Positions 16,813-25,080 of a stretch of DNA of 64,000 bases are shown piece by piece. The DNA lies in assembly GCF_029960645.1 (NCBI RefSeq), contig NZ_JASBQY010000006.1, positions 78,790-142,789 of the forward strand, given 5' to 3'. Both the position numbers and the translations under genes were made by a program. Origin of the DNA: Arthrobacter sp. AL12 (GTDB lineage Bacteria; Actinomycetota; Actinomycetes; Actinomycetales; Micrococcaceae). The notes beneath the pieces were generated by a model. That model was not told where the DNA came from. It worked only from the letters and a program-made list of their open reading frames with translations, and ran no database searches. How positions within the stretch are numbered: the stretch's first letter is position 1; the number at the start of each line of letters is the position of its first letter.

Positions 16813-17501
16813 GCGCCACCGTCACAGCCGCCGTGCTGCTGATCGCCTTGCCGGTCGCGTTCAACTCGGCCTTCGCAGTGCTGGCCGCCACGTTCGACTA
16901 CCCCGACATCCTGCGCCGGCCGACGGCCGAAGTCCTTGATCGCTTCCGGAAAGGCGCCTCCTGGCTGGTGCTCCTGTGGTGGGCATTCGCCCTGACGGCC
17001 GCCCTCCTGGCGCCGCTGGCCGTGCTGCTGGCCGCCTCCCTTGACGGCGCCGACCCGGTCCTGCTCGACGCAGGAGTCACCGTGGGAGTGCTGGCCGCCG
17101 GCGTGCAGTTCCTCGGATTGATCCGCTGGCCCTTCCTCGTCCCTTACCTCGCTCGGGCCGACGCCGAACCCGGTGCGACGCCCGCCCGCCGGGAAGCGAT
17201 AGACGTCGTCTTCCAGTCCTTCAACAGGTATCTGGGTGTCGCGGTCGGCGAACACCTCGGGTTCCTTTTCACCGGCGCCTGGAGCATTCTGGCCGGCGCC
17301 GCCATGACCCAGGGCATGGCGGTACCGGGCTGGCTGGGAATGGCGGGCATCGCCGTCGGCGCCGTCCTGGTGCTCTGTTCCCTCGAATTCGTCGGGCCAT
17401 TCGAGCCGCATGGGTGGAAACTCGCCGGGGCACTGACGCCGGTTGCCTATGTGATCTGGTCCCTGTGGCTCGTCGCCACAGGCGTCGCGCTGCTGGTTTG
17501 A
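16809..17501 (+). CDS. Hypothetical multi-pass membrane protein (DUF4386-like)
   Basis: 230 residues with six to seven predicted helices, for example VTAAVLLIALPVAFNSAFAV, LVLLWWAFALTAALLAPLA and WLGMAGIAVGAVLVLC. The motif FDYPDILRRPTAEVLDRF after helix 1 and the late FVGPFEPHGWKLAG match DUF4386-like actinobacterial proteins, though I hold that loosely. It is translationally coupled to the upstream gene through an ATGA overlap. Its role is unknown. A hairpin with a stem of eight base pairs lies about 100 bases after the stop. Confidence 0.75.
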   Translation: MSATVTAAVLLIALPVAFNSAFAVLAATFDYPDILRRPTAEVLDRFRKGASWLVLLWWAFALTAALLAPLAVLLAASLDGADPVLLDAGVTVGVLAAGVQFLGLIRWPFLVPYLARADAEPGATPARREAIDVVFQSFNRYLGVAVGEHLGFLFTGAWSILAGAAMTQGMAVPGWLGMAGIAVGAVLVLCSLEFVGPFEPHGWKLAGALTPVAYVIWSLWLVATGVALLV

Positions 17502-17602
17502 GTCGGGACCGCCGCCTCCGGCGCGGCTGCGACCGGACGCCCCGCTGACGCCCAAGGGGTGCGCCCCGGCCGCCGGCTGTGGCATGCTTCCCCTTGAGCC
17601 AA

Positions 17603-17623
17603 CTTCCCGGTTCGGCCGGGAAG
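17603..17623 (+). terminator. GC hairpin between membrane operon and MFS gene
   Basis: CTTCCCGG, loop TTCGG, CCGGGAAG: a perfect eight-base-pair stem with a UUCG-like loop, downstream of the stop at 17501. It argues that the MFS coding region starts after it. Confidence 0.5.
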
Positions 17624-17703
17624 CGCCGCCCGGCAACGGGCCTGGACCTCCACGTCGCTTAGGCGTCGCAGTTCCGTCCATCACTACCGATCAGGCCGCC
17701 ATC

Positions 17704-19185
17704 TTGCCCCGAACCGCCCCCGCTCCGAGTCTGGAATCAGCCGGCATCTTCCACCGCGATTACCTGCTGGTGACCCTGGGCGCCTGCGCCCTCGTGTTCC
17801 TGGCCGCCTTCGAATCGCTGGCAGTGACCACGGTCATGCCGCTGGTCAGCCGCGAACTGGACGGCGCAAGCCTCTACGCCCTGGCGTTCGCTGGTCCGTT
17901 CGCCACCGGCGTCATCGGCATGGTGGCTGCCGGCAACTGGTCCGACCGGCGCGGCCCCGTTGGCCCCCTATACGCTTCGGTGGCCCTGTTCGCGCTGGGC
18001 CTGCTGATCGCGGGGACAGCCGCGAGCATGACTGCCCTCGTCGCCGGCCGGCTGGTCCAGGGACTGGGCGGCGGCGCCATGACGGTGGCGCTGTACGTGG
18101 TGATCGCCCGGGTCTATCCGCCGGCGCTGCACCCGAAGATTTTCGCCGCGTTTTCCGCGGCATGGGTGATTCCCTCCCTGGTGGGTCCCTTCGCCGCTGG
18201 CCTCGTGGCGCAGCTCGCGAGTTGGCACTGGGTGTTCCTCGGCGTGGTGGGGCTGGTGGTCCCGGCCCTGCTGATGATCGTGCCGGCCCTGCGCGGGCTG
18301 CGCGGCACACCCGACGCCGGGACCCGGGACGACGCCGGGACCCGGCCCGACGCCGGGACCCGGGACGGCGCCGGCCCGGCGGTCGGCTCCACCCCCGCCC
18401 CGCGCCGGTCCTCGGGCTACGGCAGGCTGGCCTGTGCCGCCCTGGCGGCGCTCGCCGTGCTCGGCCTGAACCTCTCCTCGCAACTGCCGACGGCCGGCGG
18501 GATCGTGGCCGTCGCCGCCGTCGTCGTGGCGCTCATCGCCGTCCGCCCGCTGGTGCCGCGGGGAACCCTGACAGCCCGCCGCGGCCTCCCCAGCGTCATT
18601 CTCACGCGGGGACTGGCTGCCGCCGCATTCTTCGGGGCCGAGGTCTATCTGCCGTACCTGCTGGTGGAGCGGTACGGTTTCTCGCCAACGTTCGCCGGAC
18701 TGACCCTCACCGGCGGTGCCGTGGCCTGGGCCACAGCCTCCGCAGTCCAGGGCCGGCTCGGGGTACGCCTGGACCACCGCCGGGCGATCCGGATCGGCGC
18801 GGCCCTGGTGCTCGCCGCCGTCGTGCTGGTGCTGGCGACCACGGTACTCAACTGGCCGGGGGCCGTCGCGATCGCTGCCTGGGTTTTGGCCGGAGGCGGC
18901 ATGGGGCTGATGTACGCGCGCCTCAGCGTGATGACCCTTGCCCTGTCCAGCAAGGAGGCCCAGGGCTTCAACAGTTCGGCAATGTCCATTTCCGACTCGC
19001 TGGGCGCGGCGCTGTCCCTCGCCACGACGGGGATCATCTTTACTGCCTACACTGCGACGGCCGCGGGCGGCACGACGGCGGCGTCCTTCGCCGGGGTCTT
19101 CGCGCTCACCGCGGTGATCGGCGCCGCGGCCGTCGTGGTGGCCCCACGCGTCACCGCGGGGCGACCGTCCGCGCGGTCCAGCTGA
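17704..19185 (+). CDS. MFS drug-type exporter
   Basis: 493 residues from a TTG at 17704; an ATG at 17584 would add 40 low-complexity residues and place a hairpin inside the gene, so I prefer the later start. Helix 1 begins RDYLLVTLGACALVFLAAF. The loop 2-3 signature is GNWSDRRGPVGPLY, and the antiporter motif C region reads AAWVIPSLVGPFAAG. About 14 hydrophobic segments fit a DHA2-like proton-coupled exporter. The central cytoplasmic loop carries near-perfect six-residue repeats (DAGTRD/DAGTRP, bases 18311-18375). The substrate cannot be predicted. Confidence 0.88.
   Translation: MPRTAPAPSLESAGIFHRDYLLVTLGACALVFLAAFESLAVTTVMPLVSRELDGASLYALAFAGPFATGVIGMVAAGNWSDRRGPVGPLYASVALFALGLLIAGTAASMTALVAGRLVQGLGGGAMTVALYVVIARVYPPALHPKIFAAFSAAWVIPSLVGPFAAGLVAQLASWHWVFLGVVGLVVPALLMIVPALRGLRGTPDAGTRDDAGTRPDAGTRDGAGPAVGSTPAPRRSSGYGRLACAALAALAVLGLNLSSQLPTAGGIVAVAAVVVALIAVRPLVPRGTLTARRGLPSVILTRGLAAAAFFGAEVYLPYLLVERYGFSPTFAGLTLTGGAVAWATASAVQGRLGVRLDHRRAIRIGAALVLAAVVLVLATTVLNWPGAVAIAAWVLAGGGMGLMYARLSVMTLALSSKEAQGFNSSAMSISDSLGAALSLATTGIIFTAYTATAAGGTTAASFAGVFALTAVIGAAAVVVAPRVTAGRPSARSS
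18311..18375 (+). repeat. 18-base tandem repeat inside the MFS gene
   Basis: About 3.6 copies with starts at 18311, 18329, 18347 and 18365, each near CCGACGCCGGGACCCGG, encode alternating PDAGTR/DDAGTR in the central loop. It is in frame, so copy-number change would alter loop length without breaking the gene. Confidence 0.9.
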
Positions 19186-19261
19186 CGCCGAAGAAGGCGA
19201 GCACGACGGAGGGCAGGTCACGATGGTGAAGGCGGCAATGAGGGAGTCGCCGGCGGGCGCC

Positions 19262-19630
19262 TTAGGCCAGCAGCGCGGGCACGAGCGTTGCCACGGTCAC
19301 CGCGTGCACGGCGGCGATGCCGAGGTTCGAGAGTGCGACGGGGTTGCGCAGGGAGTGCCGCACGGTGATGACCGTCAGGACTTTGTAGATGATCTGCACG
19401 ATCAGCAACGAGGCCGCGGCGGTCTCGAGCAGGGGAGTGGCGCCGGAGACCGCGACGCCAGCCAGCAGCGCGCAGGAGACGAGCAGGATCGACAGGTAGA
19501 TGGCGAGAAGGATGTCGCGCCCCGCTGTGCGCACACCCCACGCGTACGTCGCGGGGTGCCCCTGACGGATGAGCACAAGGCTGACCGGAATCAGCACTGC
19601 GATGTTGAGCAGGAGCGAGACGATCAGCAT
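19262..19630 (-). CDS. Small four-helix membrane protein
   Basis: 122 residues, almost entirely hydrophobic, with helices MLIVSLLLNIAVLIPVSLVL, ILLAIYLSILLVSCALLAG, LLETAAASLLIVQIIYKVL and SNLGIAAVHAVTVATLVPA. A VRHSLRNPVALSN loop joins helices 3 and 4. No family is recognised. The promoter side (19631-19767) carries the imperfect repeats GACGTCATGAATGTCAT and GGATGTCACGGATAACGG. It ends 76 bases from the convergent MFS stop. Confidence 0.7.
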   Translation of the reverse strand: MLIVSLLLNIAVLIPVSLVLIRQGHPATYAWGVRTAGRDILLAIYLSILLVSCALLAGVAVSGATPLLETAAASLLIVQIIYKVLTVITVRHSLRNPVALSNLGIAAVHAVTVATLVPALLA

Positions 19631-19767
19631 GCGCTCACTCCTGGCGGGAGGGTCACCGACGTCATGAATGTCATAGCTTCAAAAATACTGGATGTCACGG
19701 ATAACGGCGTCGGTTACTGGCCTTCGCTGCCGCGGATCCTAGCGGCGTCCCTGCTGCCGGCCGGGGC

Positions 19768-20442
19768 TCAGCGGGCGGCGAGCCGGGTGGCGCGCAGCAC
19801 CGCGTCCGTCAGGGCAGCGGCCTCGCCGTCGGGCCCGAAGGCGCTGCGGTGCCGCGTGTCGACGACGTCGAGCCGCCACTCGGGTGCCTCGATGCCCAGC
19901 TCGCGGGCCAGCTGCTCCGCAGTGTAAAACCGCTCCGCCGCGTGATCATGGTGCTGCCCCCACGGCGGGAGCCCGTCGGGGTGGTGCCCCACAATCAGGA
20001 GCGTGCCGCCGGTCCGCACGGCTGCGGCGGCCAGTTGCAGGGCCTGCTGCCAGGGCATCACGGTGGAGTGCAGGAACTGGGCCGTGACCAGATCGAAGAG
20101 CTCCCCGGGCACCCAGCTGGCCAGATCCTGCCGCACCCAGGTGATGTGCCCACTCTGGCCGCGTTCCCGCGCATGCGCTTCGGCCCGCTCCAGTGCGACG
20201 GCGGAGACATCGACGGCGGTGACTTTCCACCCGCGGCTGGCGAGCCAGATGGCGTCCGCGCCCTCGCCGCAGCCCAGGTCAAGGGCCGTCCCGGGCGGAA
20301 GCTGCGCGGCCTCGGCTATCAGCTGCGGATTCGGCTCGCCGCTCCAAATTCTGGCCCGGCTGCGGTACTTCTCGTCCCACACCTGGGCAGCACTGCCAGT
20401 GCTGTCGTCCCCGGACTGCTCGGGGTGCTTGTGTTCCGTCAT
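19768..20442 (-). CDS. Class I SAM-dependent methyltransferase
   Basis: 224 residues. The N-terminus WDEKYRSRARIWSGEPNPQL is typical of methyltransferases related to thiopurine and tellurite-resistance (TehB-like) enzymes. Motif I is ALDLGCGEGADAIWLASRG, motif II is VTAVDVSAVALERAEAHA, and motif IV reads FDLVTAQFLHSTVM. The histidine-rich VGHHPDGLPPWGQHHDHA loop is a family feature near the active site. The substrate is unknown. The ATG at 20442 is preferred because upstream in-frame sequence is not conserved in character and overlaps the divergent promoter. Confidence 0.88.
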   Translation of the reverse strand: MTEHKHPEQSGDDSTGSAAQVWDEKYRSRARIWSGEPNPQLIAEAAQLPPGTALDLGCGEGADAIWLASRGWKVTAVDVSAVALERAEAHARERGQSGHITWVRQDLASWVPGELFDLVTAQFLHSTVMPWQQALQLAAAAVRTGGTLLIVGHHPDGLPPWGQHHDHAAERFYTAEQLARELGIEAPEWRLDVVDTRHRSAFGPDGEAAALTDAVLRATRLAAR

Positions 20443-20657
20443 CGTTGTCCTCGCCGGTTCTGGTGTATCGGGCTGTGGGGTCGTTTCCCACATCATGGCA
20501 GGGTAACGCTCCGGGCAACACCGGAAAATCGGCTGCGCCCGAAATCGACACACGAAGATCACCGCCCGGAAACGCCCGCGAAACCTCCGTGGTGGAGGCT
20601 GGAGCCGGAGAACGGAACGACGCTGGGGTGCATCCGGATCTGAGGAAGGAACAGGCC

Positions 20658-20930
20658 ATGACTGTAGACGTTGCGCAGCAGGTGACATCGTGTGGGGAGC
20701 TGTCGGTGGGGGACGGGATTGAAGCGTGGCACAACGGCAAACTCTTCCACCGGGGCGAGGTAATCCGGACGGTGGCGGCCACGGACCTTTTTTGGATTCT
20801 GGACGAGCGCACCGGAACCCGGCGGCTGATCGACGCCGAAGTGCTGGTGATCCGGCGGGTGGCGGTCCCGGCGCCCGCCGTGCCGGCGTCGCACGTGCCG
20901 CTGTTCCAGGCCCCCAGCCTGTCGGGCTGA
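20658..20930 (+). CDS. Small hypothetical protein
   Basis: 90 residues preceded by a strong AGGAAGGA ribosome site. The core GDGIEAWHNGKLFHRGEV followed by ATDLFWILDERTGTRRL looks like a small beta-barrel (SH3- or Tudor-like) fold, and the tail is Pro/Ala-rich. No function is known. It lies just upstream of the DEAD-box helicase leader and in the same direction; 322 bases separate the two coding regions. Confidence 0.65.
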   Translation: MTVDVAQQVTSCGELSVGDGIEAWHNGKLFHRGEVIRTVAATDLFWILDERTGTRRLIDAEVLVIRRVAVPAPAVPASHVPLFQAPSLSG

Positions 20931-21252
20931 GCGCACAAAACGGCGCTGGCCCTGCCGGATGATAGACTGAGGGAACTTGATGTGCAGTGATGCCCACTTT
21001 GGTCTTGAATGATCGGTCCGGTTCATCAACCGGTTCCCCTGCGGATTTCCGTTCGGATTCCTTCAGGGAGTGGGAATTTTTCATGTGAGAGGCACATCCT
21101 GCGTCGATGAACGCGTTCTATTTGGTCCCGGCCGCCGCCCCAACTGGCAGCTGGCCGGTTGATCACCTGACTTTTCTTCGGCGAACCCCTGGGCCAACCG
21201 GCACCGGGGGCCGATATCCGCACGGATACCGCCTGAAAGACCTTTGAAACAT
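20931..21252 (+). promoter_or_regulatory. Long 5' leader of the DEAD-box helicase, with short leader ORF
   Basis: 322 bases without a normal gene. A possible -10 (TAGACT, 20963-20968) is followed by GAGGGA and an ATG at 20980 opening a 10-codon frame (MCSDAHFGLE, stop 21010-21012). Then come a CCGGTT-CATC-AACCGG hairpin (21018-21033), ATGTG-AGAGG-CACAT, and a TATCCG-CA-CGGATA hairpin (21215-21228) close to the helicase start. Cold-shock and RNA-helicase mRNAs often have long structured leaders, so an RNA-based control (temperature, attenuation or self-regulation) is likely. The start of transcription is inferred. Confidence 0.55.
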
Positions 21253-23148
21253 ATGACTACTTTCGCTGCCCTCGGCACGCCCAAGGCCCTCGCCGACACC
21301 CTTACCGCCCAGGGAATCGTTGAACCGTTCCCCATCCAGGTCAAGACCCTGCCGGACACCCTGGCTGGACGCGACGTCCTGGGCCGCGGCCGCACCGGCT
21401 CCGGCAAGACAATTGCCTTCGCCATCCCGCTTGTAGCACGACTCGCTGAGCGGGAAGCCAAGCACTTCCGCAAGCCCGGCCGCCCGATGGGCCTGGTCCT
21501 CGCGCCGACCCGTGAGCTGGCCACCCAGCTGAACGCGACCATCGAGCCGATGGCCACGGCCATGGGCCTGAACACCACCGTGATCTACGGGGGCATTTCC
21601 CAGGCCCGCCAGGAAAAGGCGCTGCGCGCCGGCGTCGACATCGTCATTGCCTGCCCGGGCCGCCTGGAGGACCTGATCCGCCAGCGCGTCCTGACCCTCG
21701 AAGGTGTCGAGATCACCGTCCTGGATGAGGCCGACCACATGGCCGACCTCGGCTTCCTCCCGGTCGTCAAGAAGCTCATGGACATGACCCCCAGCCAGGG
21801 CCAGCGCATGCTGTTCTCCGCCACGCTGGACAACGGCGTGGACAAGATCGTCCAGCGTTACCTGTCCAACCCGCTGACCCACGCGGTGGATGAATCTCAG
21901 GCCGCGGTCACCACGATGGAACACCACGTGCTCGTCGTCAACGACCAGACCGTCAAGAAGCAGCTGATTGTCGAGCTCGCCTCGGGTGCCGGCCGCCGGG
22001 TGCTCTTCCTGCGCACAAAGCACCACGCCCGCAAGCTGGCCAAGACCCTGACCGACGCCGGCATCCCCGCCGTCGACCTGCACGGCAACCTCTCGCAGAA
22101 CGCCCGTGACCGCAACCTCGCCGAGTTCTCCTCCGGTGAAGTCCGCGTCCTGGTCGCCACCGACGTCGCCGCCCGCGGTGTCCACGTCGACGACGTCGAG
22201 CTGGTCATCCACGTGGATCCGCCCACAGAGCACAAGGCCTACCTGCACCGCTCGGGCCGAACCGCCCGCGCCGGCTCCGACGGCACCGTGGTCACGCTGA
22301 CCCTGCCGGAGCAGCAGTCCGACGTCAAGAAGCTGATGAAGGCTGCCGGCGTCGAGGTTAACTTCGAGCGCGTCACCGCCAACTCGCCGCTGGTTGCACA
22401 GCTGGTCGGCGAAATGGCCGACAAGATCGACCCGCGCACCCGCGCCGCACTGCTGGCCGCCAAGTCCAACCAGGGCGGCGGCAGTTCCACCGGTGCCAAC
22501 GCCGAGCGCAAGCGCGCCCGCCGCACCACCCAGGCCGCACCCACCGCGGGTGGCCGTGGCGGCCGTGGCGGACGCGGACGCGTCGGCACCGAGGCTCCCC
22601 GCACCGATCTGCCCCGCGCCGAGCGCCGTGCCGTGGCCTACGAGGGCCAGGCCGCCGCGCGCAACGCAGCAGACCGTGTGATTGAGCGCAACGAGGACCG
22701 GCAGGATGCCGAGCGCGCCGAGCGCCGCAGCGTCCGCGCCCGCTCCACCTCCTACGGCACCCACCGGAACGATGTTCCGGCTGCCGGCGGCCGCGCCTCG
22801 GCCGGCCGTGGTTCGGACGGCCGCGCCGCAGAAGGGCGCAGCGACGCCCGGGGCGCTTCGGCTCCCCGCACCGGTGCACCCCGGAGCGGCGCACCGCGCG
22901 GTGGGGCCCCCCGCACCGGCGGCGCCACCGGCGGCCAGCGCGGCGGACGTCCGGCAACGGGCCAGCGTGCAGCTGCCGGCGCCAAGACCGGCGGCAACGC
23001 GGCTGTCTGGTCCTCCAACACCGGCGGCACCTCCGGCGGATCCTACGGGGGCGGCGGCAACGGCCGCTCCAGCGAAGGCCGTCCGGCACGCAGCGGCGGC
23101 CCCCGCCGCGCGTCCGCCCCGGCGTCGAACGAACGCCGCAGCCGCTAA
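21253..23148 (+). CDS. DEAD-box ATP-dependent RNA helicase
   Basis: 631 residues. The core runs Q motif region (PFPIQVKTLPDTLAGRD), Walker A GRTGSGKT, motif Ia APTRELATQ, DEAD box VLDEADHMADLGF, SAT motif LFSATL, motif V VATDVAARGVHVDDV and motif VI HRSGRTARAG. The C-terminal 200 residues are Arg/Gly/Ala-rich with RGG-like stretches (GGRGGRGGRGR), suited to RNA binding. It probably acts in ribosome assembly or cold adaptation, like RhlE/CsdA types. The ATG at 21253 is chosen; a TTG three codons earlier is also in frame. The gene is behind a long leader and ends at a perfect hairpin. Confidence 0.95.
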   Translation: MTTFAALGTPKALADTLTAQGIVEPFPIQVKTLPDTLAGRDVLGRGRTGSGKTIAFAIPLVARLAEREAKHFRKPGRPMGLVLAPTRELATQLNATIEPMATAMGLNTTVIYGGISQARQEKALRAGVDIVIACPGRLEDLIRQRVLTLEGVEITVLDEADHMADLGFLPVVKKLMDMTPSQGQRMLFSATLDNGVDKIVQRYLSNPLTHAVDESQAAVTTMEHHVLVVNDQTVKKQLIVELASGAGRRVLFLRTKHHARKLAKTLTDAGIPAVDLHGNLSQNARDRNLAEFSSGEVRVLVATDVAARGVHVDDVELVIHVDPPTEHKAYLHRSGRTARAGSDGTVVTLTLPEQQSDVKKLMKAAGVEVNFERVTANSPLVAQLVGEMADKIDPRTRAALLAAKSNQGGGSSTGANAERKRARRTTQAAPTAGGRGGRGGRGRVGTEAPRTDLPRAERRAVAYEGQAAARNAADRVIERNEDRQDAERAERRSVRARSTSYGTHRNDVPAAGGRASAGRGSDGRAAEGRSDARGASAPRTGAPRSGAPRGGAPRTGGATGGQRGGRPATGQRAAAGAKTGGNAAVWSSNTGGTSGGSYGGGGNGRSSEGRPARSGGPRRASAPASNERRSR

Positions 23149-23172
23149 GGTTTCGGCTTTCCGCTAGACAAA

Positions 23173-23210
23173 CGGACGGCCGCTACGGGGATCCCCGTAG
23201 CGGCCGTCCG
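23173..23210. terminator. Perfect 38-base palindrome after the RNA helicase
   Basis: CGGACGGCCGCTACGGGG pairs exactly with CCCCGTAGCGGCCGTCCG, separated by AT. It starts 24 bases after the helicase stop and 38 bases before the metallo-hydrolase stop on the other strand, so it can serve both convergent genes. Confidence 0.85.
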
Positions 23211-23247
23211 AAAGCGCAGCGCCAGTCTGAAAAAACAGCGGCGCCAG

Positions 23248-23898
23248 CTACCAGCCGCGGGCGCGCCACTCCTCCAGATGCGGGCGTTCCGCTCCCAGGG
23301 TGGTGGGCTTCCCGTGGCCCGGGTGCACCACGGTGTCATCCGGATAGGCACCGAACAGCCGCTCGCTGACATCGCTGATCAGCTGGGCGAACCGTTCGGG
23401 ATCGTTCTGCGTGTTACCCACGCCTCCCGGGAACAGCGAGTCGCCGGAGAAAATGTGCGCCGGGCCCTCCGGGTCCTGGTACACGAGCGCGATCGACCCA
23501 GGGGTATGGCCGCGCAGGTGCACTGCCGTCACATCGAAGCCGTCGAAGTTGCCGACGTCCCCGTGGTCCAGCAGCACATCCACCGGCACCGGCAGCTCGG
23601 GGGCGTCATCCGTCCCGGCCGCCGTCTTCACCCCGGTGGCCGCCACCAGTTCCGGCAGCGCACGGACATGATCCCAGTGCTGGTGGGTGGTGGCAACCAG
23701 CGCCAGCTTCGGCGCCGCGGAGGTATCCGCGGCGGCGTCGGCCAGCAGCGCCTGGATGGCGGCCAGATCATCGGCCGCATCGATCAGGAGCTGCGCGCCG
23801 GAGGCTTTGCTGGTGAGCAGATACACGTTGTTGTCCATCTCGCTGACCGAAATGCGGCGGATGGTGATGTCACGTAACGAGTGAATGAGCGAGTCCAT
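23248..23898 (-). CDS. MBL-fold metallo-hydrolase (glyoxalase II-like)
   Basis: 216 residues. The zinc-binding motif H-x-H-x-D-H is visible as TTHQHWDHVRALPEL. Further ligands come from LRGHTPGSIALVY, the bridging Asp in IFSGDSLFPGGVG, and VVHPGHGKPT. This set matches glyoxalase II and persulfide dioxygenase-like proteins. Hydrolysis of a glutathione or mycothiol thioester is plausible; actinobacteria use mycothiol. The start at 23898 is an ATG just upstream of the divergent-looking gap to the next gene. The aldo/keto reductase lies 21 bases upstream on the same strand, so the two may be co-transcribed and handle reactive carbonyls together. Confidence 0.88.
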   Translation of the reverse strand: MDSLIHSLRDITIRRISVSEMDNNVYLLTSKASGAQLLIDAADDLAAIQALLADAAADTSAAPKLALVATTHQHWDHVRALPELVAATGVKTAAGTDDAPELPVPVDVLLDHGDVGNFDGFDVTAVHLRGHTPGSIALVYQDPEGPAHIFSGDSLFPGGVGNTQNDPERFAQLISDVSERLFGAYPDDTVVHPGHGKPTTLGAERPHLEEWRARGW

Positions 23899-23919
23899 GG
23901 GCTTCAGTCTACGGAGGCG

Positions 23920-24930
23920 CTATTCACGGCCCTGGGACACCCAGTTGGGGTCCGCGGAGCGGGAGCCGACGACGGCGTCCGCGGCGGCGTCGAGTTTCGT
24001 CAGTTGCGCTGCGGTGAAGTCGAGCGTCAACGCGCCGAGGTTCTCGTCGATCCGGTCCGCCCTGCGGGTGCCGGGGATGGGGACCACGGGCAGCCCCAGC
24101 TTCCGGCCCTGCGCGAGCAGCCAGGCCAGCGCCACCTGGGCAGGAGTTGCAGCCTGCCCGGCGGCGGCAAGCTCAGCCGCGACGGACTGCACGGCCGCGA
24201 CCACACCCTTGTTGGCGTCCAGCGCCGCCTCGGCGAAGCGCGGGATGTTGCGGCGGAAGTCGTTGCTGCCCAGCGTTGACGCGTCCACGGTGCCGGTGAG
24301 GAATCCCCGGCCCAGCGGCGAGTAGGGCACAAACCCCACCCCCAGCTCGGCCGCGGCAGGAACAACGTTCTGTTCCACATCGCGGCTCCAGATGGACCAC
24401 TCGCTTTGGACCGCGGCGATCGGGTGGACGCTGCTGGCTTCACGCAGCTCCTCGGCCGTCACCTCGGACAGGCCAAGATGGCGCACCTTGCCGGCCCGCA
24501 CCAGCCCCGCCATGGCCTCCACGGTTTCCACTATCGGAACGCGGAGGTCGCGGCGGTGCATGTAGTACAGGTCGATGGTGTCGGTGCCCAGCCGCTGCAG
24601 GCTGCGGTCCACCGCCTGCCGCACATAGGCGGCGTCCCCCCGGATATCGGAGTAGCCCGTGGACGGCGTGCCGACCAGCCCAAACTTGGTGGCCAGCTGC
24701 ACCTCGCCCCGGCGTTCCGCCAGGAGCCGGGCGATCAGCTCCTCGTTGCCGCCGCCGCCGTAGATGTCCGCGGTGTCGATGAAGCTGACCCCGGCATCCA
24801 CCGCATGGTGCAGGGTCCGCAGGGCCTCGGCCGGATCCACCTCCCCGTACACCGGGGTCAGGGCCATGCCGCCGAACCCCAGCGGACTGACCGTTAAACC
24901 GTCGCCGAGCATGACTGTTGCTGCCTTCAT
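23920..24930 (-). CDS. Aldo/keto reductase
   Basis: 336-residue NADPH-dependent oxidoreductase with a TIM barrel. The catalytic tetrad is visible: Asp in FIDTADIYGGGGNEEL with Tyr in the same segment, Lys in LATKFGLVG and His in LYYMHRRD. The cofactor region VPIPGTRRADRIDENLGAL is typical. Closest in type to the AKR13 and YhdN-like groups that reduce aldehydes and ketones. The start at 24930 is an ATG followed by KAATVMLGDGLTVSPLGFG. It precedes the metallo-hydrolase on the same strand with 21 bases between. Confidence 0.92.
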   Translation of the reverse strand: MKAATVMLGDGLTVSPLGFGGMALTPVYGEVDPAEALRTLHHAVDAGVSFIDTADIYGGGGNEELIARLLAERRGEVQLATKFGLVGTPSTGYSDIRGDAAYVRQAVDRSLQRLGTDTIDLYYMHRRDLRVPIVETVEAMAGLVRAGKVRHLGLSEVTAEELREASSVHPIAAVQSEWSIWSRDVEQNVVPAAAELGVGFVPYSPLGRGFLTGTVDASTLGSNDFRRNIPRFAEAALDANKGVVAAVQSVAAELAAAGQAATPAQVALAWLLAQGRKLGLPVVPIPGTRRADRIDENLGALTLDFTAAQLTKLDAAADAVVGSRSADPNWVSQGRE

Positions 24931-24987
24931 CGGGTCTCCCTTTCGCTGTTTCTACCCCCAACCCGGGCCCGCTCCGGAGTATTCCTC

Positions 24988-25080
24988 CGCTCCTGCCCAG
25001 TTACTGCCGCCGATCGGGCCGCAGCCGCGGCGTGTCGACCCGGATCATCCGCCCGGACGGACACTAACTGGGCGGGAGCG
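24988..25080. repeat. Spaced inverted repeat at the 3' end of the SMR operon
   Basis: CGCTCCTGCCCAGTTA (24988-25003) and TAACTGGGCGGGAGCG (25065-25080) pair over 16 bases with one wobble, 61 bases apart. The right arm covers the last codons of the SMR gene. Long-loop geometry differs from the other palindromes here; it may be a terminator variant or the ends of a small non-coding insertion. Confidence 0.6.

Noticed and set aside
17584..17703. ATG at 17584 as start of the MFS gene
   Set aside because: Adds 40 low-complexity residues, lacks a ribosome site and includes a terminator-like hairpin; kept as an alternative only.
21163..22764. 533-codon open frame on the minus strand
   Set aside because: Complement of the DEAD-box helicase, which has every family motif; the antisense protein is Gly/Val/Asp-rich without domains.
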